From: Bacteroides sp.
GTDB lineage: Bacteria > Bacteroidota > Bacteroidia > Bacteroidales > Bacteroidaceae
Assembly (NCBI RefSeq): GCF_030151085.1
Contig: NZ_JASLER010000091.1
Span: forward strand, 1 to 64,000
DNA: 64,000 nt
Direction of reading: 5' to 3'
A program made the translations under genes and the position numbers. Below are positions 8,789 to 17,398 of this stretch, in pieces (positions within the stretch are counted from its first letter, which is position 1; each line of letters starts with the position of its first letter). Under the pieces are notes generated by a model. That model was not told the origin of the DNA. It did no database searches and worked only from the letters and a program-made list of their open reading frames with translations.

Positions 8789-10448
8789 AATAATAAAGAA
8801 AACAATCAAATATACGGCGTGTGGCATAGGATTAATCTTTATTGCCGCTATTGGCTTTGTATCGGTTTTGTATTTCTCTGCCGATATGCTGACACCTGAA
8901 TATACTTCAAAAGCCATCGGAGAAGTAATTCGAAAGGATAGCCTTCGGCAATACGAGGGCAATTACCTGCGACACAGCAACAGTGGTTTGTGGGAATTAA
9001 AGGTAAGCGGCAATGCATTTCAACGTGGAGAAGCCATTGGAAAACTATCCCCTGACTTATTATATTATCAGGAAAAAGTTTTTGTAGATCAGATACGAGA
9101 GATAGTCCCCTCAGATAGTTACCTCAAGTTTCTGCGCTTCTTTATCGTACTCTTTAACCGCAATTTAGGAAAGAATGTGCCGGAAGAGTTCAGGGATGAA
9201 ATTTATGGCATTTCACTCTCTTGTACACACGAATATGATTTCATCGGTACTCCGTATGAGCGACAACTTAATTATCACTCTGCACATGACCTGGGGCATG
9301 CCATGCAGGACTATATGCTGGTAGGATGTAGTTCTTTTGCTGTTTGGGGAGAAAACAGTGCCGATTCATCACTCATCATCGGGCGTAATTTCGATTTCTA
9401 TATGGGCGACAAATTTGCACGCAACAAACTGGTATCTTTTTATCTGCCGGAACAAGGCTACAAATTTGCTTCCGTAGGCTGGCCGGGTATGATCGGAGTA
9501 CTTTCCGGAATGAATGAAACAGGACTGACAGTAACCATTAATGCTGCAAAATCCACCATGCCTACAGCCTCAGCTACTCCTATTTCTATCTTGACAAGAG
9601 AAATACTGCAATATGCTTCAACTATTGAAGAAGCCTACGCCATTGCGCAAAAACGAAAAACATTTGTTTCGGAGTCTATATTGATAGGCTCCAAACGAGA
9701 TGGAAAAGCCGCCATTATAGAAAAGTCACCAGAGAAGACTGCACTCTTTACAGGTAGTTCCGATCAGATTATCTGTACCAACCATTACCAATCTGATGCT
9801 TTCCTCAATGACGAACGAAATCAAGAAAACATAGCAACCTCCGATAGTCCTTACCGCTTCCACCGTTTAGAAGGGTTGCTGGAAGAGAACAAACCTATCA
9901 ATAGTCTGAAAGCTGCTTCCATCCTCCGTAATCAGAAAGGATTGGATAACACTGACCTTGGTATGGGGAATGAATTAGCCATTAACCAACTTATAGCCCA
10001 TCACTCCGTCATCTTCCAACCGGAAAAGCTAATAATGTATGTATCTACTCCTCCCTGGCAATGCGGGAAATACATGGCATACGACCTCAACAAAATATTC
10101 AGTGACAGTGTGGACTTCCACAAAGATATTACCACAGAAGAGCTGACAATACCTGAAGATGCTTTCATTAGCAAACCGGCATTCAAACAATTCATGGTTT
10201 ATAAACGGTTTACCCCACTCATTCGTGAAAAGACAAAACGAAAGGAATCTATGGAGACTAAAGCACTGAGTTATTACGAAACGTCCAATCCTTCCTTCTA
10301 CTACGTATACGAAGTATTAGGAGATTACTACGCCTCCCAGCAACAAATCGGGAAAGCCACCGCATACTGGCAAAAGGCATTGACAATGCCTATTCCCAAA
10401 GATGCAGAGAAAGCACGCATCCAACAGAAAATCAAAAAACATCAATAA
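8781..10448 (+). CDS. Membrane-anchored C45-type Ntn acyltransferase/hydrolase
   Basis: A 555-residue protein with one N-terminal membrane anchor (about residues 8-30). The central domain resembles the C45 / acyl-CoA:6-aminopenicillanic-acid acyltransferase family: GCSSFAVWG puts the likely nucleophile at Cys183, followed by GRNFDF and NAAKSTMP. The C-terminal 60 residues look like a single TPR-like helix pair. In the family the Cys becomes an N-terminal nucleophile after self-cleavage; whether that occurs here cannot be seen. It could transfer or remove an amide-linked acyl group on the lipid product. The ATG at 8781 is preferred over a TTG six bases upstream. The next gene starts 1 bp after its stop. 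Confidence 0.75.
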   Translation: MHKIIKKTIKYTACGIGLIFIAAIGFVSVLYFSADMLTPEYTSKAIGEVIRKDSLRQYEGNYLRHSNSGLWELKVSGNAFQRGEAIGKLSPDLLYYQEKVFVDQIREIVPSDSYLKFLRFFIVLFNRNLGKNVPEEFRDEIYGISLSCTHEYDFIGTPYERQLNYHSAHDLGHAMQDYMLVGCSSFAVWGENSADSSLIIGRNFDFYMGDKFARNKLVSFYLPEQGYKFASVGWPGMIGVLSGMNETGLTVTINAAKSTMPTASATPISILTREILQYASTIEEAYAIAQKRKTFVSESILIGSKRDGKAAIIEKSPEKTALFTGSSDQIICTNHYQSDAFLNDERNQENIATSDSPYRFHRLEGLLEENKPINSLKAASILRNQKGLDNTDLGMGNELAINQLIAHHSVIFQPEKLIMYVSTPPWQCGKYMAYDLNKIFSDSVDFHKDITTEELTIPEDAFISKPAFKQFMVYKRFTPLIREKTKRKESMETKALSYYETSNPSFYYVYEVLGDYYASQQQIGKATAYWQKALTMPIPKDAEKARIQQKIKKHQ

Positions 10449-10449
10449 T

Positions 10450-11745
10450 ATGGAAAAGAATCCGGACATACAATTCCGTTCGCAGGAAGAAATCAAACAA
10501 TATCAAGAAATCCGGCTTGCTGATGCCTTGGTATATTTGCAAGCACATTCTCCATTCTATCAACAGATGTTTAAGGAACATTCCATAGACATCTCCCGCA
10601 TTAAAAAGATAGAAGACCTGCAACAAATACCCGTCACCACCAAAACAGACCTGCAACTCCATAACGATGAGTTTATTTGTGTAGACAAAGATGAAATCAT
10701 TGATTATGTAACTACTTCAGGCACCTTGGGAGACCCGGTAACTTTTGTTCTTACCTCAGAAGACCTCGACCGCTTGGCATACAATGAATACTTATCATTC
10801 AACACCACCGGTTGCAGCCGTCATGATATTCTGCAATTGATGACAACCATAGACCGCCGCTTTATGGCCGGTCTTGCCTATTATCTTGGAGCCAGGGAGT
10901 TGGGAATGGGAGTAGCCCGTGTAGGCAATGGCATACCCGAATTACAATGGGACACCATTCACCGCATCCATCCCACTTGTGGCATGGTGGTGCCTTCTTT
11001 CCTCATCAAGTTGATAGAATTTGCCGAAAAAAATCAGATAGATTACAACGCTTGTTCCATGAAGAAATGCGTTTGTATCGGCGAAGCATTACGCAATCCT
11101 AATTTTACTCTGAATACCCTCGGACAGCGTATCTATGAGAAATGGCCGTCACTCGAGCTTTATTCTACTTATGCTTCCACAGAAATGCAATCATCCTTCA
11201 CCGAATGTTCAGAGTTTCATGGCGGGCATTTGCAACCTGAACTCATCATTGTGGAATTTCTTGATGACAAAAACCTTCCTGTGAAAGAAGGTGAACCGGG
11301 AGAGGTTACCATCACCACATTAGGAGTTAAAGGCATGCCTTTGCTTCGCTTCAAGACGGGTGACATTTGTTACCACCACACAGAGCCATGTGCCTGCGGT
11401 AGAAATACTATTCGATTAAGTTCCGTATTAGGACGAAAAGGACAGATGATTAAATACAAAGGAACCACCTTGTACCCACCTGCATTATTCGATATACTGG
11501 ACGATATGCCAAAAGTCAAAAACTATGTGGTTGAAGTGTATACCAATAAGCTAGGTACGGACGAAATACTGATTCGCATTGGTAGTGACGAGAATAGTGA
11601 TAGTTTTGCCAAAGAAATCAAAGACATGTTCCGCTCTAAGATACGGGTAGCTCCTACGATTCGGTTTGAACCGGCAGAATATATCGCCCAGATACAAATG
11701 CCTCCCATGAGTAGAAAAAGCATTAAATTCTTTGATTTACGATAA
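10450..11745 (+). CDS. CoF synthetase / PaaK-like adenylate-forming ligase
   Basis: A 431-residue ANL-superfamily enzyme close to phenylacetate-CoA ligase and the CoF synthetase family. The phosphate-binding loop TTSGTLGDP is near residue 90; YSTYASTEM and the RFKTGDICYHH segment follow in normal order, with a CACGR motif (Cys-rich, as in PaaK homologues) and a short C-terminal domain ending SRKSIKF. It would activate a carboxylic acid as an acyl adenylate, perhaps a starter or tailoring acyl group. The first Met (10450) is preferred because an upstream start would overlap the previous gene by nearly 50 bp. It is the last gene of the operon. Confidence 0.82.
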   Translation: MEKNPDIQFRSQEEIKQYQEIRLADALVYLQAHSPFYQQMFKEHSIDISRIKKIEDLQQIPVTTKTDLQLHNDEFICVDKDEIIDYVTTSGTLGDPVTFVLTSEDLDRLAYNEYLSFNTTGCSRHDILQLMTTIDRRFMAGLAYYLGARELGMGVARVGNGIPELQWDTIHRIHPTCGMVVPSFLIKLIEFAEKNQIDYNACSMKKCVCIGEALRNPNFTLNTLGQRIYEKWPSLELYSTYASTEMQSSFTECSEFHGGHLQPELIIVEFLDDKNLPVKEGEPGEVTITTLGVKGMPLLRFKTGDICYHHTEPCACGRNTIRLSSVLGRKGQMIKYKGTTLYPPALFDILDDMPKVKNYVVEVYTNKLGTDEILIRIGSDENSDSFAKEIKDMFRSKIRVAPTIRFEPAEYIAQIQMPPMSRKSIKFFDLR

Positions 11746-11753
11746 CTTATATC

Positions 11754-11761
11754 TATTTTTG
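11754..11761 (+). promoter_or_regulatory. -7 promoter element before the 11804 gene
   Basis: TATTTTTG matches TAnnTTTG and lies 42 bp before the ATG at 11804, separating the following envelope genes from the polyene-like operon. Confidence 0.55.
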
Positions 11762-11803
11762 GAAATACAAAAAGCTAAAAACTGATCCTAAATTATCAAT
11801 TGT

Positions 11804-12373
11804 ATGAAAAAGTTATTCACTCTTCTGTTACTTGCAACAAGTATTGTTTGCTTTGGACAAAACAAAGATTTTCTGAAAGAAGTTTCAAGTATCAATTTCT
11901 ACGGAGTAGATTATTCCGCAGCAAAAGTATTTGGCGCCGCCGAAAGTCCCAATCAGCTTATTAACGCATTCGAAAGAATCAATGAGTTGTTTATCACTGA
12001 AGCCAAGAAATACGATGTCAGCAAGAAGTTGAAAATAAAAGTGGGACAGATATCACTCAATGCTGTTAATAAAGTAAATAGTGAGATTGACCCTGCTCAA
12101 CTGATGACCACCGATACGGGTTATACACTGAGCGATAAAGATATCAAGCGAGTAATAGCAAACCTTCCTATTCAGCAAGAACCGGGCATCGGTCTGGTTA
12201 TCGTTGCCAAATTGCTGAATAAAGCCGATGCGTATGGTTCATATCAAGTAGTATTCTTCAATACAGAAACGAAAGAGATAATAAATGATTACGCAACAGG
12301 AGGCAAAGCAAAAGGTTTCGGTCTTCGTAATTATTGGGCAGGATCTATACATAAAGTGGTAGACCGTCTTTAA
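11804..12373 (+). CDS. Secreted conserved hypothetical protein
   Basis: A 189-residue protein with a signal peptide (MKKLFTLLLLATSIVCFGQ) and no lipobox cysteine, so likely periplasmic or surface exposed. The mature part contains FYGVDYSAAKVFGAAESP and a conserved-looking C-terminus (GKAKGFGLRNYWAGSIHKVV). I do not recognise an enzymatic motif; similar small exported proteins are frequent in Bacteroidales. The next gene begins 27 bp later in the same direction, so the two may be cotranscribed. Confidence 0.75.
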   Translation: MKKLFTLLLLATSIVCFGQNKDFLKEVSSINFYGVDYSAAKVFGAAESPNQLINAFERINELFITEAKKYDVSKKLKIKVGQISLNAVNKVNSEIDPAQLMTTDTGYTLSDKDIKRVIANLPIQQEPGIGLVIVAKLLNKADAYGSYQVVFFNTETKEIINDYATGGKAKGFGLRNYWAGSIHKVVDRL

Positions 12374-12400
12374 TCAACTATAGTTATAACACAAAGAATC

Positions 12401-13192
12401 ATGAAGAAATTATTATTGTTGTTAACCCTATTTGCATGCATCAGTCTCCCTTGTTTAGCACAAAACTACACAGAAGTGGTATATCTAAAAAATGGGAGTA
12501 TCATCCGTGGAATTATCATTGAGCAAGTACCCAACGCTTCGTTGAAAATTCAAACATCTGACGGAAGTGTATTCTCTTATACCTTAGAAGAGGTTGAAAA
12601 GATTACGAAAGAAGGGTATTACAAGCAACCCAAACAGGCTAAAGAGTCAAAAGAGATGTACAGAAAGCAACCTAGATATGTACAGGAAAGACCGGTCAGA
12701 CAAGCCAGATCGCCCAGAACGCCCAGGTCATCCAGTACAAACAGTTTCGGAAAAGCATCATTAAGGGGATATAAAGGTTTCGTTGAAACGGGCTATATCT
12801 TCGACCTTACAGACAATAATGCCAATTGTGTAGATGTATCTACAATCCATGGTTTTCAGTTCAATGATTATTTGTTTGTTGGTGGTGGTGCAGCATTCAA
12901 CTATTACACAGATGCCGATGCTTATTCAGCTCCGGTGTTCGCTAGCTTCAGAGCCAATTTCAGGAATAAGAGAATCGCTCCATTTGCCGACACAAAACTC
13001 GGTTATTCAGTAGGAGATGTGGAAGGAGCTTATGCTACTGCAGGTATCGGTGTGCGTTTCGCCCTTGCCCGGAAGATGGCATTAAATCTTAAACTGGAAT
13101 ATGTATATCAAGATTATGGATATACTTCATATGGTTACGATTATTCAGAATCATTAAACAGTGTTGGTATCAAGCTGGGCTTTGAGTTCTAA
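12401..13192 (+). CDS. Outer-membrane beta-barrel protein with N-terminal SH3-like segment
   Basis: A 263-residue exported protein (signal peptide ending CLAQ). Residues about 22-70 (VYLKNGSIIRGIIIEQVPN...) form a small strand-rich domain often found at the start of Bacteroidetes outer-membrane proteins. A basic, Arg/Pro/Ser-rich linker (about 85-115) follows. The C-terminal 145 residues have alternating strands (GFVETGYIFD, FADTKLGYSV, MALNLKLEYVYQ) and end in IKLGFEF, the aromatic end typical of BAM-assembled barrels. The barrel looks like the 8-stranded porin or OmpA-like type. Ligand and role are unknown. Confidence 0.78.
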   Translation: MKKLLLLLTLFACISLPCLAQNYTEVVYLKNGSIIRGIIIEQVPNASLKIQTSDGSVFSYTLEEVEKITKEGYYKQPKQAKESKEMYRKQPRYVQERPVRQARSPRTPRSSSTNSFGKASLRGYKGFVETGYIFDLTDNNANCVDVSTIHGFQFNDYLFVGGGAAFNYYTDADAYSAPVFASFRANFRNKRIAPFADTKLGYSVGDVEGAYATAGIGVRFALARKMALNLKLEYVYQDYGYTSYGYDYSESLNSVGIKLGFEF

Positions 13193-13208
13193 AAGAAAAC
13201 CTCATCGC

Positions 13209-13592
13209 TCAACTTTGAATATTCTGTTTTAATGCCTCGACATCTTCATAAGTAAATGCATCGAGAGCATCTTTCATACCAAGCAACTCTTCACGGATAG
13301 ACTTCAATCGATCCACGATCTCGAAGTTCCGAAGAGTTGCTTCTTTATTATCCTTCATCCGCTGGCGGGCGCCAGGTAATGTCATACCCCGTTCCTTCAC
13401 CAGATGATAAATCAACTTCACTGTATCAATATCTTCCTTGCGATACTGGCGCACTCCCCTACCCGCCTTCTTGGGATTGAGTTGCGGAAACTCTTTCTCC
13501 CAGAAACGGAGCAACGATTCATTGACGTCGAACATCGCAGCCACTTCGCTGATGGAGTAATATAATTTCAGGTCTTTATCTAAGTTTAGCAT
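13209..13592 (-). CDS. MerR-family transcriptional regulator
   Basis: A 127-residue protein with an N-terminal MerR winged helix (YYSISEVAAMFDVNESLLRFWEKEFPQL, then QYRKEDIDTVKLIYHLVKERGMTLPGARQRM) and a short C-terminal helix likely used for dimerisation. There is no long effector domain and no metal-binding cysteine, so it is not a metal sensor of the classic type. It lies 13 bp downstream of the M23 peptidase gene, and the pair is probably one operon read leftward from the promoter at 14604-14611. The target genes are unknown. Confidence 0.88.
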   Translation of the reverse strand: MLNLDKDLKLYYSISEVAAMFDVNESLLRFWEKEFPQLNPKKAGRGVRQYRKEDIDTVKLIYHLVKERGMTLPGARQRMKDNKEATLRNFEIVDRLKSIREELLGMKDALDAFTYEDVEALKQNIQS

Positions 13593-13605
13593 GACATTTT
13601 AAGTA

Positions 13606-14574
13606 TTAATCAAGCACCTTACCGTGGTTAGCCGCAATCTGAATCATGCGATCGTAGTCCTCTGCACTCAAGTCCATAAAGTAATAGTTCACAGGATTCA
13701 CCACCTGCCCCTTCACATGCACTTCATAGTGAAGATGCGGCCCGGTACTCTTGCCTGTGCTACCTACAAATCCAATCACTTCACCACGCACCACCTTTTG
13801 GCCAACTTTCACATTGTAACCTTGCAGATGGGCATACCAAGTGCGATAACCAAAGCCATGATCAACAATGATTGTATTTCCGTAACCCGTTTCCCAACCT
13901 ACCTTAACAACTGTACCGTTACCTGTAACGTAGACATCGGTCCCCGGATGAGCAGAGAAGTCCATCCCCGAATGGAATTTAGTTGTACCATAAATAGGGT
14001 CGATACGTGTACCATAACCGGAAGCAGTCTGACGAAGGTCTTTATTGGAAATAGGTTGTATAGCAGGAATACACTTCAGCATTTCATCATGGTTCTTACA
14101 CATCTCCACCACGTCGTCAAATGAACGGGATTGGATATAGAGTTGTTTGGTAAGCATATCCATCTTCTGAGTAGTATTGATTACCAAATCAGAGTTTGCC
14201 ATATCCATCAGATGCTCGTAACGGTTAGTACCACCATATCCGGCCTTACGGATTGCAGAAGGAATCGGGTCTGCCTGAAAGATAACCCGATACAGGTTAT
14301 CATCACGTTGTTGAACATCCTGCAATACTCCCATAGCTTCATCGAGCCGACGCGAAAGTACATTATACTGAGCTTGGAGTTGGCTATTTTCTTTTCGCAA
14401 TTCTTTCTCCGATGGCGAACCGAAGATAAGTAACAGTATAATGAAACAACCGGCTCCAAGTCCCATACCGACAAACAAACGGCGGAGAATGCTCAACGCA
14501 CGTTGTCGGACTGTAGGATAAATACGGTCGTAAGTCTGAGTTTGTGGATTATAAATGTAGTAAACTTTGCGCAT
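13606..14574 (-). CDS. M23-family peptidoglycan endopeptidase
   Basis: A 322-residue protein with a short cytoplasmic N-terminus, one membrane segment (about residues 35-58), a coiled-coil stretch (KELRKENSQLQAQYNVLSRRLDEA) and a C-terminal LytM/M23 domain. Zinc ligands are in HSGMDFSAHPGTDV (H..D) and HLHYEVHVKG (HxH), so the catalytic set appears complete. It should cut cross-links in the periplasmic wall or activate amidases. The start is set at the ATG giving MRKVYYIYNPQ; a TTG 24 bp further out is less likely and would lie only a few bases from the promoter. Confidence 0.9.
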   Translation of the reverse strand: MRKVYYIYNPQTQTYDRIYPTVRQRALSILRRLFVGMGLGAGCFIILLLIFGSPSEKELRKENSQLQAQYNVLSRRLDEAMGVLQDVQQRDDNLYRVIFQADPIPSAIRKAGYGGTNRYEHLMDMANSDLVINTTQKMDMLTKQLYIQSRSFDDVVEMCKNHDEMLKCIPAIQPISNKDLRQTASGYGTRIDPIYGTTKFHSGMDFSAHPGTDVYVTGNGTVVKVGWETGYGNTIIVDHGFGYRTWYAHLQGYNVKVGQKVVRGEVIGFVGSTGKSTGPHLHYEVHVKGQVVNPVNYYFMDLSAEDYDRMIQIAANHGKVLD

Positions 14575-14603
14575 CTTTGGAAATATTTCGCTTATCAATA
14601 CCG

Positions 14604-14611
14604 CAAAAGTA
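14604..14611 (-). promoter_or_regulatory. -7 element for M23-merR
   Basis: The minus strand reads TACTTTTG, a match to TAnnTTTG, 30 bp before the ATG at 14574. It lies back to back with the alaS promoter. Confidence 0.65.
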
Positions 14612-14623
14612 ATAAAAACACGC

Positions 14624-14631
14624 TATCTTTG
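14624..14631 (+). promoter_or_regulatory. -7 element for alaS
   Basis: TATCTTTG matches the Bacteroides consensus and lies 46 bp before the alaS ATG. Only 12 bp separate it from the divergent M23 element, so the two promoters must share upstream DNA. Confidence 0.7.
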
Positions 14632-14677
14632 CACAGTTTTTTCAAGAATATTAACCTCAAGGATAGATATATAGAGT

Positions 14678-17296
14678 ATGTTGACTGCAAATGAAATCAG
14701 AGACTCTTTCAAGAGTTTCTTCGAAAGCAAAGGTCACCAGATAGTGCCTTCGGCTCCGATGGTGATCAAAGATGACCCTACGTTGATGTTTACCAACGCG
14801 GGAATGAACCAGTTTAAAGATATTATATTGGGCAACCAGCCCATCAAATACCCGCGCGTGGCGGACTCACAAAAGTGTCTTCGTGTAAGCGGAAAGCACA
14901 ATGACCTCGAAGAAGTAGGTCATGACACCTATCACCACACCATGTTCGAAATGCTGGGCAACTGGTCGTTCGGCGACTATTTCAAGAAAGAAGCTATCGA
15001 ATGGGCATGGGAATACTTGGTAGATGTTCTGAAACTGGACCCTGCCAACCTCTATGCTACGGTATTTGAAGGCAGCCCCGCCGAAGGTCTGGATCGAGAT
15101 AACGAAGCTGCTTCCTACTGGGAGAAGTTCTTACCGAAAGATCATATCCTTAACGGAAACAAGCACGATAACTTCTGGGAAATGGGTGATACAGGTCCTT
15201 GTGGCCCTTGCTCCGAGATACATGTAGACTCTCGTCCGGCAGAAGAAAAAGCACAGATTCCCGGTAGCCAGCTGGTAAACAAAGACCATCCGCAGGTAAT
15301 CGAAATATGGAACCTTGTGTTCATGCAATACAACCGCAAGGCTGACGGTAGCCTCGAAGGACTTCCCGCCAAAGTAATCGACACGGGTATGGGCTTCGAA
15401 CGTTTGGTTCGTACTCTGCAAGGCAAGACATCCAACTATGATACAGACGTCTTCCAACCTATGTTGAAAGCCATCGCCGCTATGGCAGGCACCACATACG
15501 GTAAGAATGAACAGCAAGATATCGCCATGCGTGTGATTGCCGACCACATTCGTACCATCGCTTTCTCCATCACCGACGGACAATTGCCAAGCAATGCAAA
15601 AGCAGGTTACGTAATCCGCCGTATCCTTCGCCGTGCCGTTCGTTACGGTTATACCTTCCTCGGACAGAAACAAGCTTTCATGTACAGACTCCTCCCCGTG
15701 TTGATTGAAAACATGGGTGGTTCTTACCCCGAACTGATTGCTCAGAAGGAACTGATTGCTAAAGTGATCAAGGAAGAAGAAGACTCTTTCCTCCGCACAC
15801 TTGAAACCGGTATCCGTCTGCTGGACAAGACCATGGCAGATGCCAAGGCAGCTGGCAAGACTGAAGTCAGCGGCAAAGATGCCTTTACTTTATACGATAC
15901 TTTCGGTTTCCCGCTCGACTTGACCGAACTGATTCTCCGCGAAAACGGTATGACTGCCGATCTCAACGAGTTCAATGCCGAAATGGAACAGCAGAAATCC
16001 CGTGCCCGCAACGCCGCCGCCATTGAGACCGGCGACTGGATTACACTGAAAGAAGGCACTACTGAGTTCGTAGGTTACGATTTCACTGAATATGAAACAT
16101 CCATCCTGCGTTATCGCCAGATAAAGCAAAAGAACCAGACGCTTTATCAGATTGTATTAGACAAAACTCCGTTCTATGCCGAAAGTGGTGGTCAGGTAGG
16201 TGATACAGGTGTATTGGTCAGCGAGTTCGAAACCATCGACGTGATTGACACGAAGAAAGAAAACAACCTCCCTATACATATCACCAAGAAGTTGCCCGAA
16301 CATCTGGAAGCACCGATGATGGCTTGCGTAGATACCGACAAGCGTGCTGCTTGTGCCGCCAATCACTCAGCTACCCACTTACTGGATGCTGCGCTTCGTG
16401 AAGTTCTTGGCGATCATGTGGAACAGAAGGGTTCTTTGGTTACTCCCGATTCTCTGCGTTTCGACTTCTCTCACTTCCAAAAGGTGACGGACGAAGAACT
16501 TCGCCAGGTAGAGCACATCGCCAATGCCAAGATACGCGCCAATATATCTTTGAAAGAATACCGCAACATGCCGATTGAGGATGCTAAGGAACTCGGTGCT
16601 ATCGCCCTCTTCGGTGAGAAGTATGGCGATCATGTACGTGTCATCCAGTTCGGTTCTTCCGTTGAATTCTGCGGTGGTACGCACGTTGCCGCTACCGGAA
16701 ACATCGGTATGGTGAAGATTGTATCCGAAAGTTCTGTAGCAGCCGGTGTACGTCGTATCGAAGCTTACACAGGTGCACGTGTAGAAGAAATGATGGATAC
16801 CATTCAAGATACGTTGCGTGACTTGAAGGCTCTTTTCAACAATGCTCCCGACCTTGCCGGAACGATTCATAAATATATTGAAGAGAATGCCGGACTGAAG
16901 AAGCAAGTAGAAGACTTCATGAAAGAAAAGGAATCTCAACTGAAAGATAAGTTGATGAACAGCATTCAGGAAGTGAACGGCGTGAAAGTCATCAAATTCT
17001 GTGCTCCATTACCTGCTGAGACGGTAAAGAACATCGCCTTCCAGTTGCGTGGTCAAATCACAGAAGATTTGTTCTTCGTTGCCGGAACAGAATATGAAGG
17101 TAAACCGATGCTGACAGTGATGCTGAGCGACAACCTCGTTGCCGGTGGATTGAAAGCAGGTAACCTAGTAAAAGAAGCTGCCAAGTTGATTCAAGGTGGT
17201 GGTGGTGGTCAACCCCACTTCGCAACTGCCGGAGGCAAGAATGTAGACGGATTGAATGCGGCTGTAGATAAAGTGATAGAGTTGGCAGGAATTTGA
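14678..17296 (+). CDS. alaS: Alanyl-tRNA synthetase
   Basis: Full-length 872-residue cytoplasmic enzyme that charges tRNA-Ala. The N-terminal class II core starts with IRDSFKSFFESKGH and includes FTNAGMNQFKD and GFERL. The central tRNA-binding helices are followed by the editing domain with zinc ligands HSATH (H563 and H567) and CGGTH (C665, H669), and the C-terminal glycine-rich GGGGGQPHFATAGG of the C-Ala domain. All hallmark motifs are present. It has its own promoter and a strong terminator and appears monocistronic. Confidence 0.98.
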   Translation: MLTANEIRDSFKSFFESKGHQIVPSAPMVIKDDPTLMFTNAGMNQFKDIILGNQPIKYPRVADSQKCLRVSGKHNDLEEVGHDTYHHTMFEMLGNWSFGDYFKKEAIEWAWEYLVDVLKLDPANLYATVFEGSPAEGLDRDNEAASYWEKFLPKDHILNGNKHDNFWEMGDTGPCGPCSEIHVDSRPAEEKAQIPGSQLVNKDHPQVIEIWNLVFMQYNRKADGSLEGLPAKVIDTGMGFERLVRTLQGKTSNYDTDVFQPMLKAIAAMAGTTYGKNEQQDIAMRVIADHIRTIAFSITDGQLPSNAKAGYVIRRILRRAVRYGYTFLGQKQAFMYRLLPVLIENMGGSYPELIAQKELIAKVIKEEEDSFLRTLETGIRLLDKTMADAKAAGKTEVSGKDAFTLYDTFGFPLDLTELILRENGMTADLNEFNAEMEQQKSRARNAAAIETGDWITLKEGTTEFVGYDFTEYETSILRYRQIKQKNQTLYQIVLDKTPFYAESGGQVGDTGVLVSEFETIDVIDTKKENNLPIHITKKLPEHLEAPMMACVDTDKRAACAANHSATHLLDAALREVLGDHVEQKGSLVTPDSLRFDFSHFQKVTDEELRQVEHIANAKIRANISLKEYRNMPIEDAKELGAIALFGEKYGDHVRVIQFGSSVEFCGGTHVAATGNIGMVKIVSESSVAAGVRRIEAYTGARVEEMMDTIQDTLRDLKALFNNAPDLAGTIHKYIEENAGLKKQVEDFMKEKESQLKDKLMNSIQEVNGVKVIKFCAPLPAETVKNIAFQLRGQITEDLFFVAGTEYEGKPMLTVMLSDNLVAGGLKAGNLVKEAAKLIQGGGGGQPHFATAGGKNVDGLNAAVDKVIELAGI

Positions 17297-17324
17297 TTCC
17301 ACCACTCAGTATTCAACCTTTAAC

Positions 17325-17375
17325 AAGGAGGTATGAGAGGGTAATCTAATAATTAAAACCCTTCCATATCTCCTT
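17325..17375 (+). terminator. Long imperfect hairpin after alaS
   Basis: AAGGAGGTATGAGAGGGT (17325-17342) pairs with ACCCTTCCATATCTCCTT (17358-17375) with few mismatches and is followed by TT. It lies 28 bp after the alaS stop and 24 bp before the MACPF start, so it could also act as an attenuator or leader of the MACPF gene. Confidence 0.6.
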
Positions 17376-17398
17376 TTCCTATTATAAACTAAACGACT

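Noticed and set aside
15131..16939. Several long minus-strand frames within alaS
   Set aside because: All overlap the conserved synthetase; they result from its codon bias.
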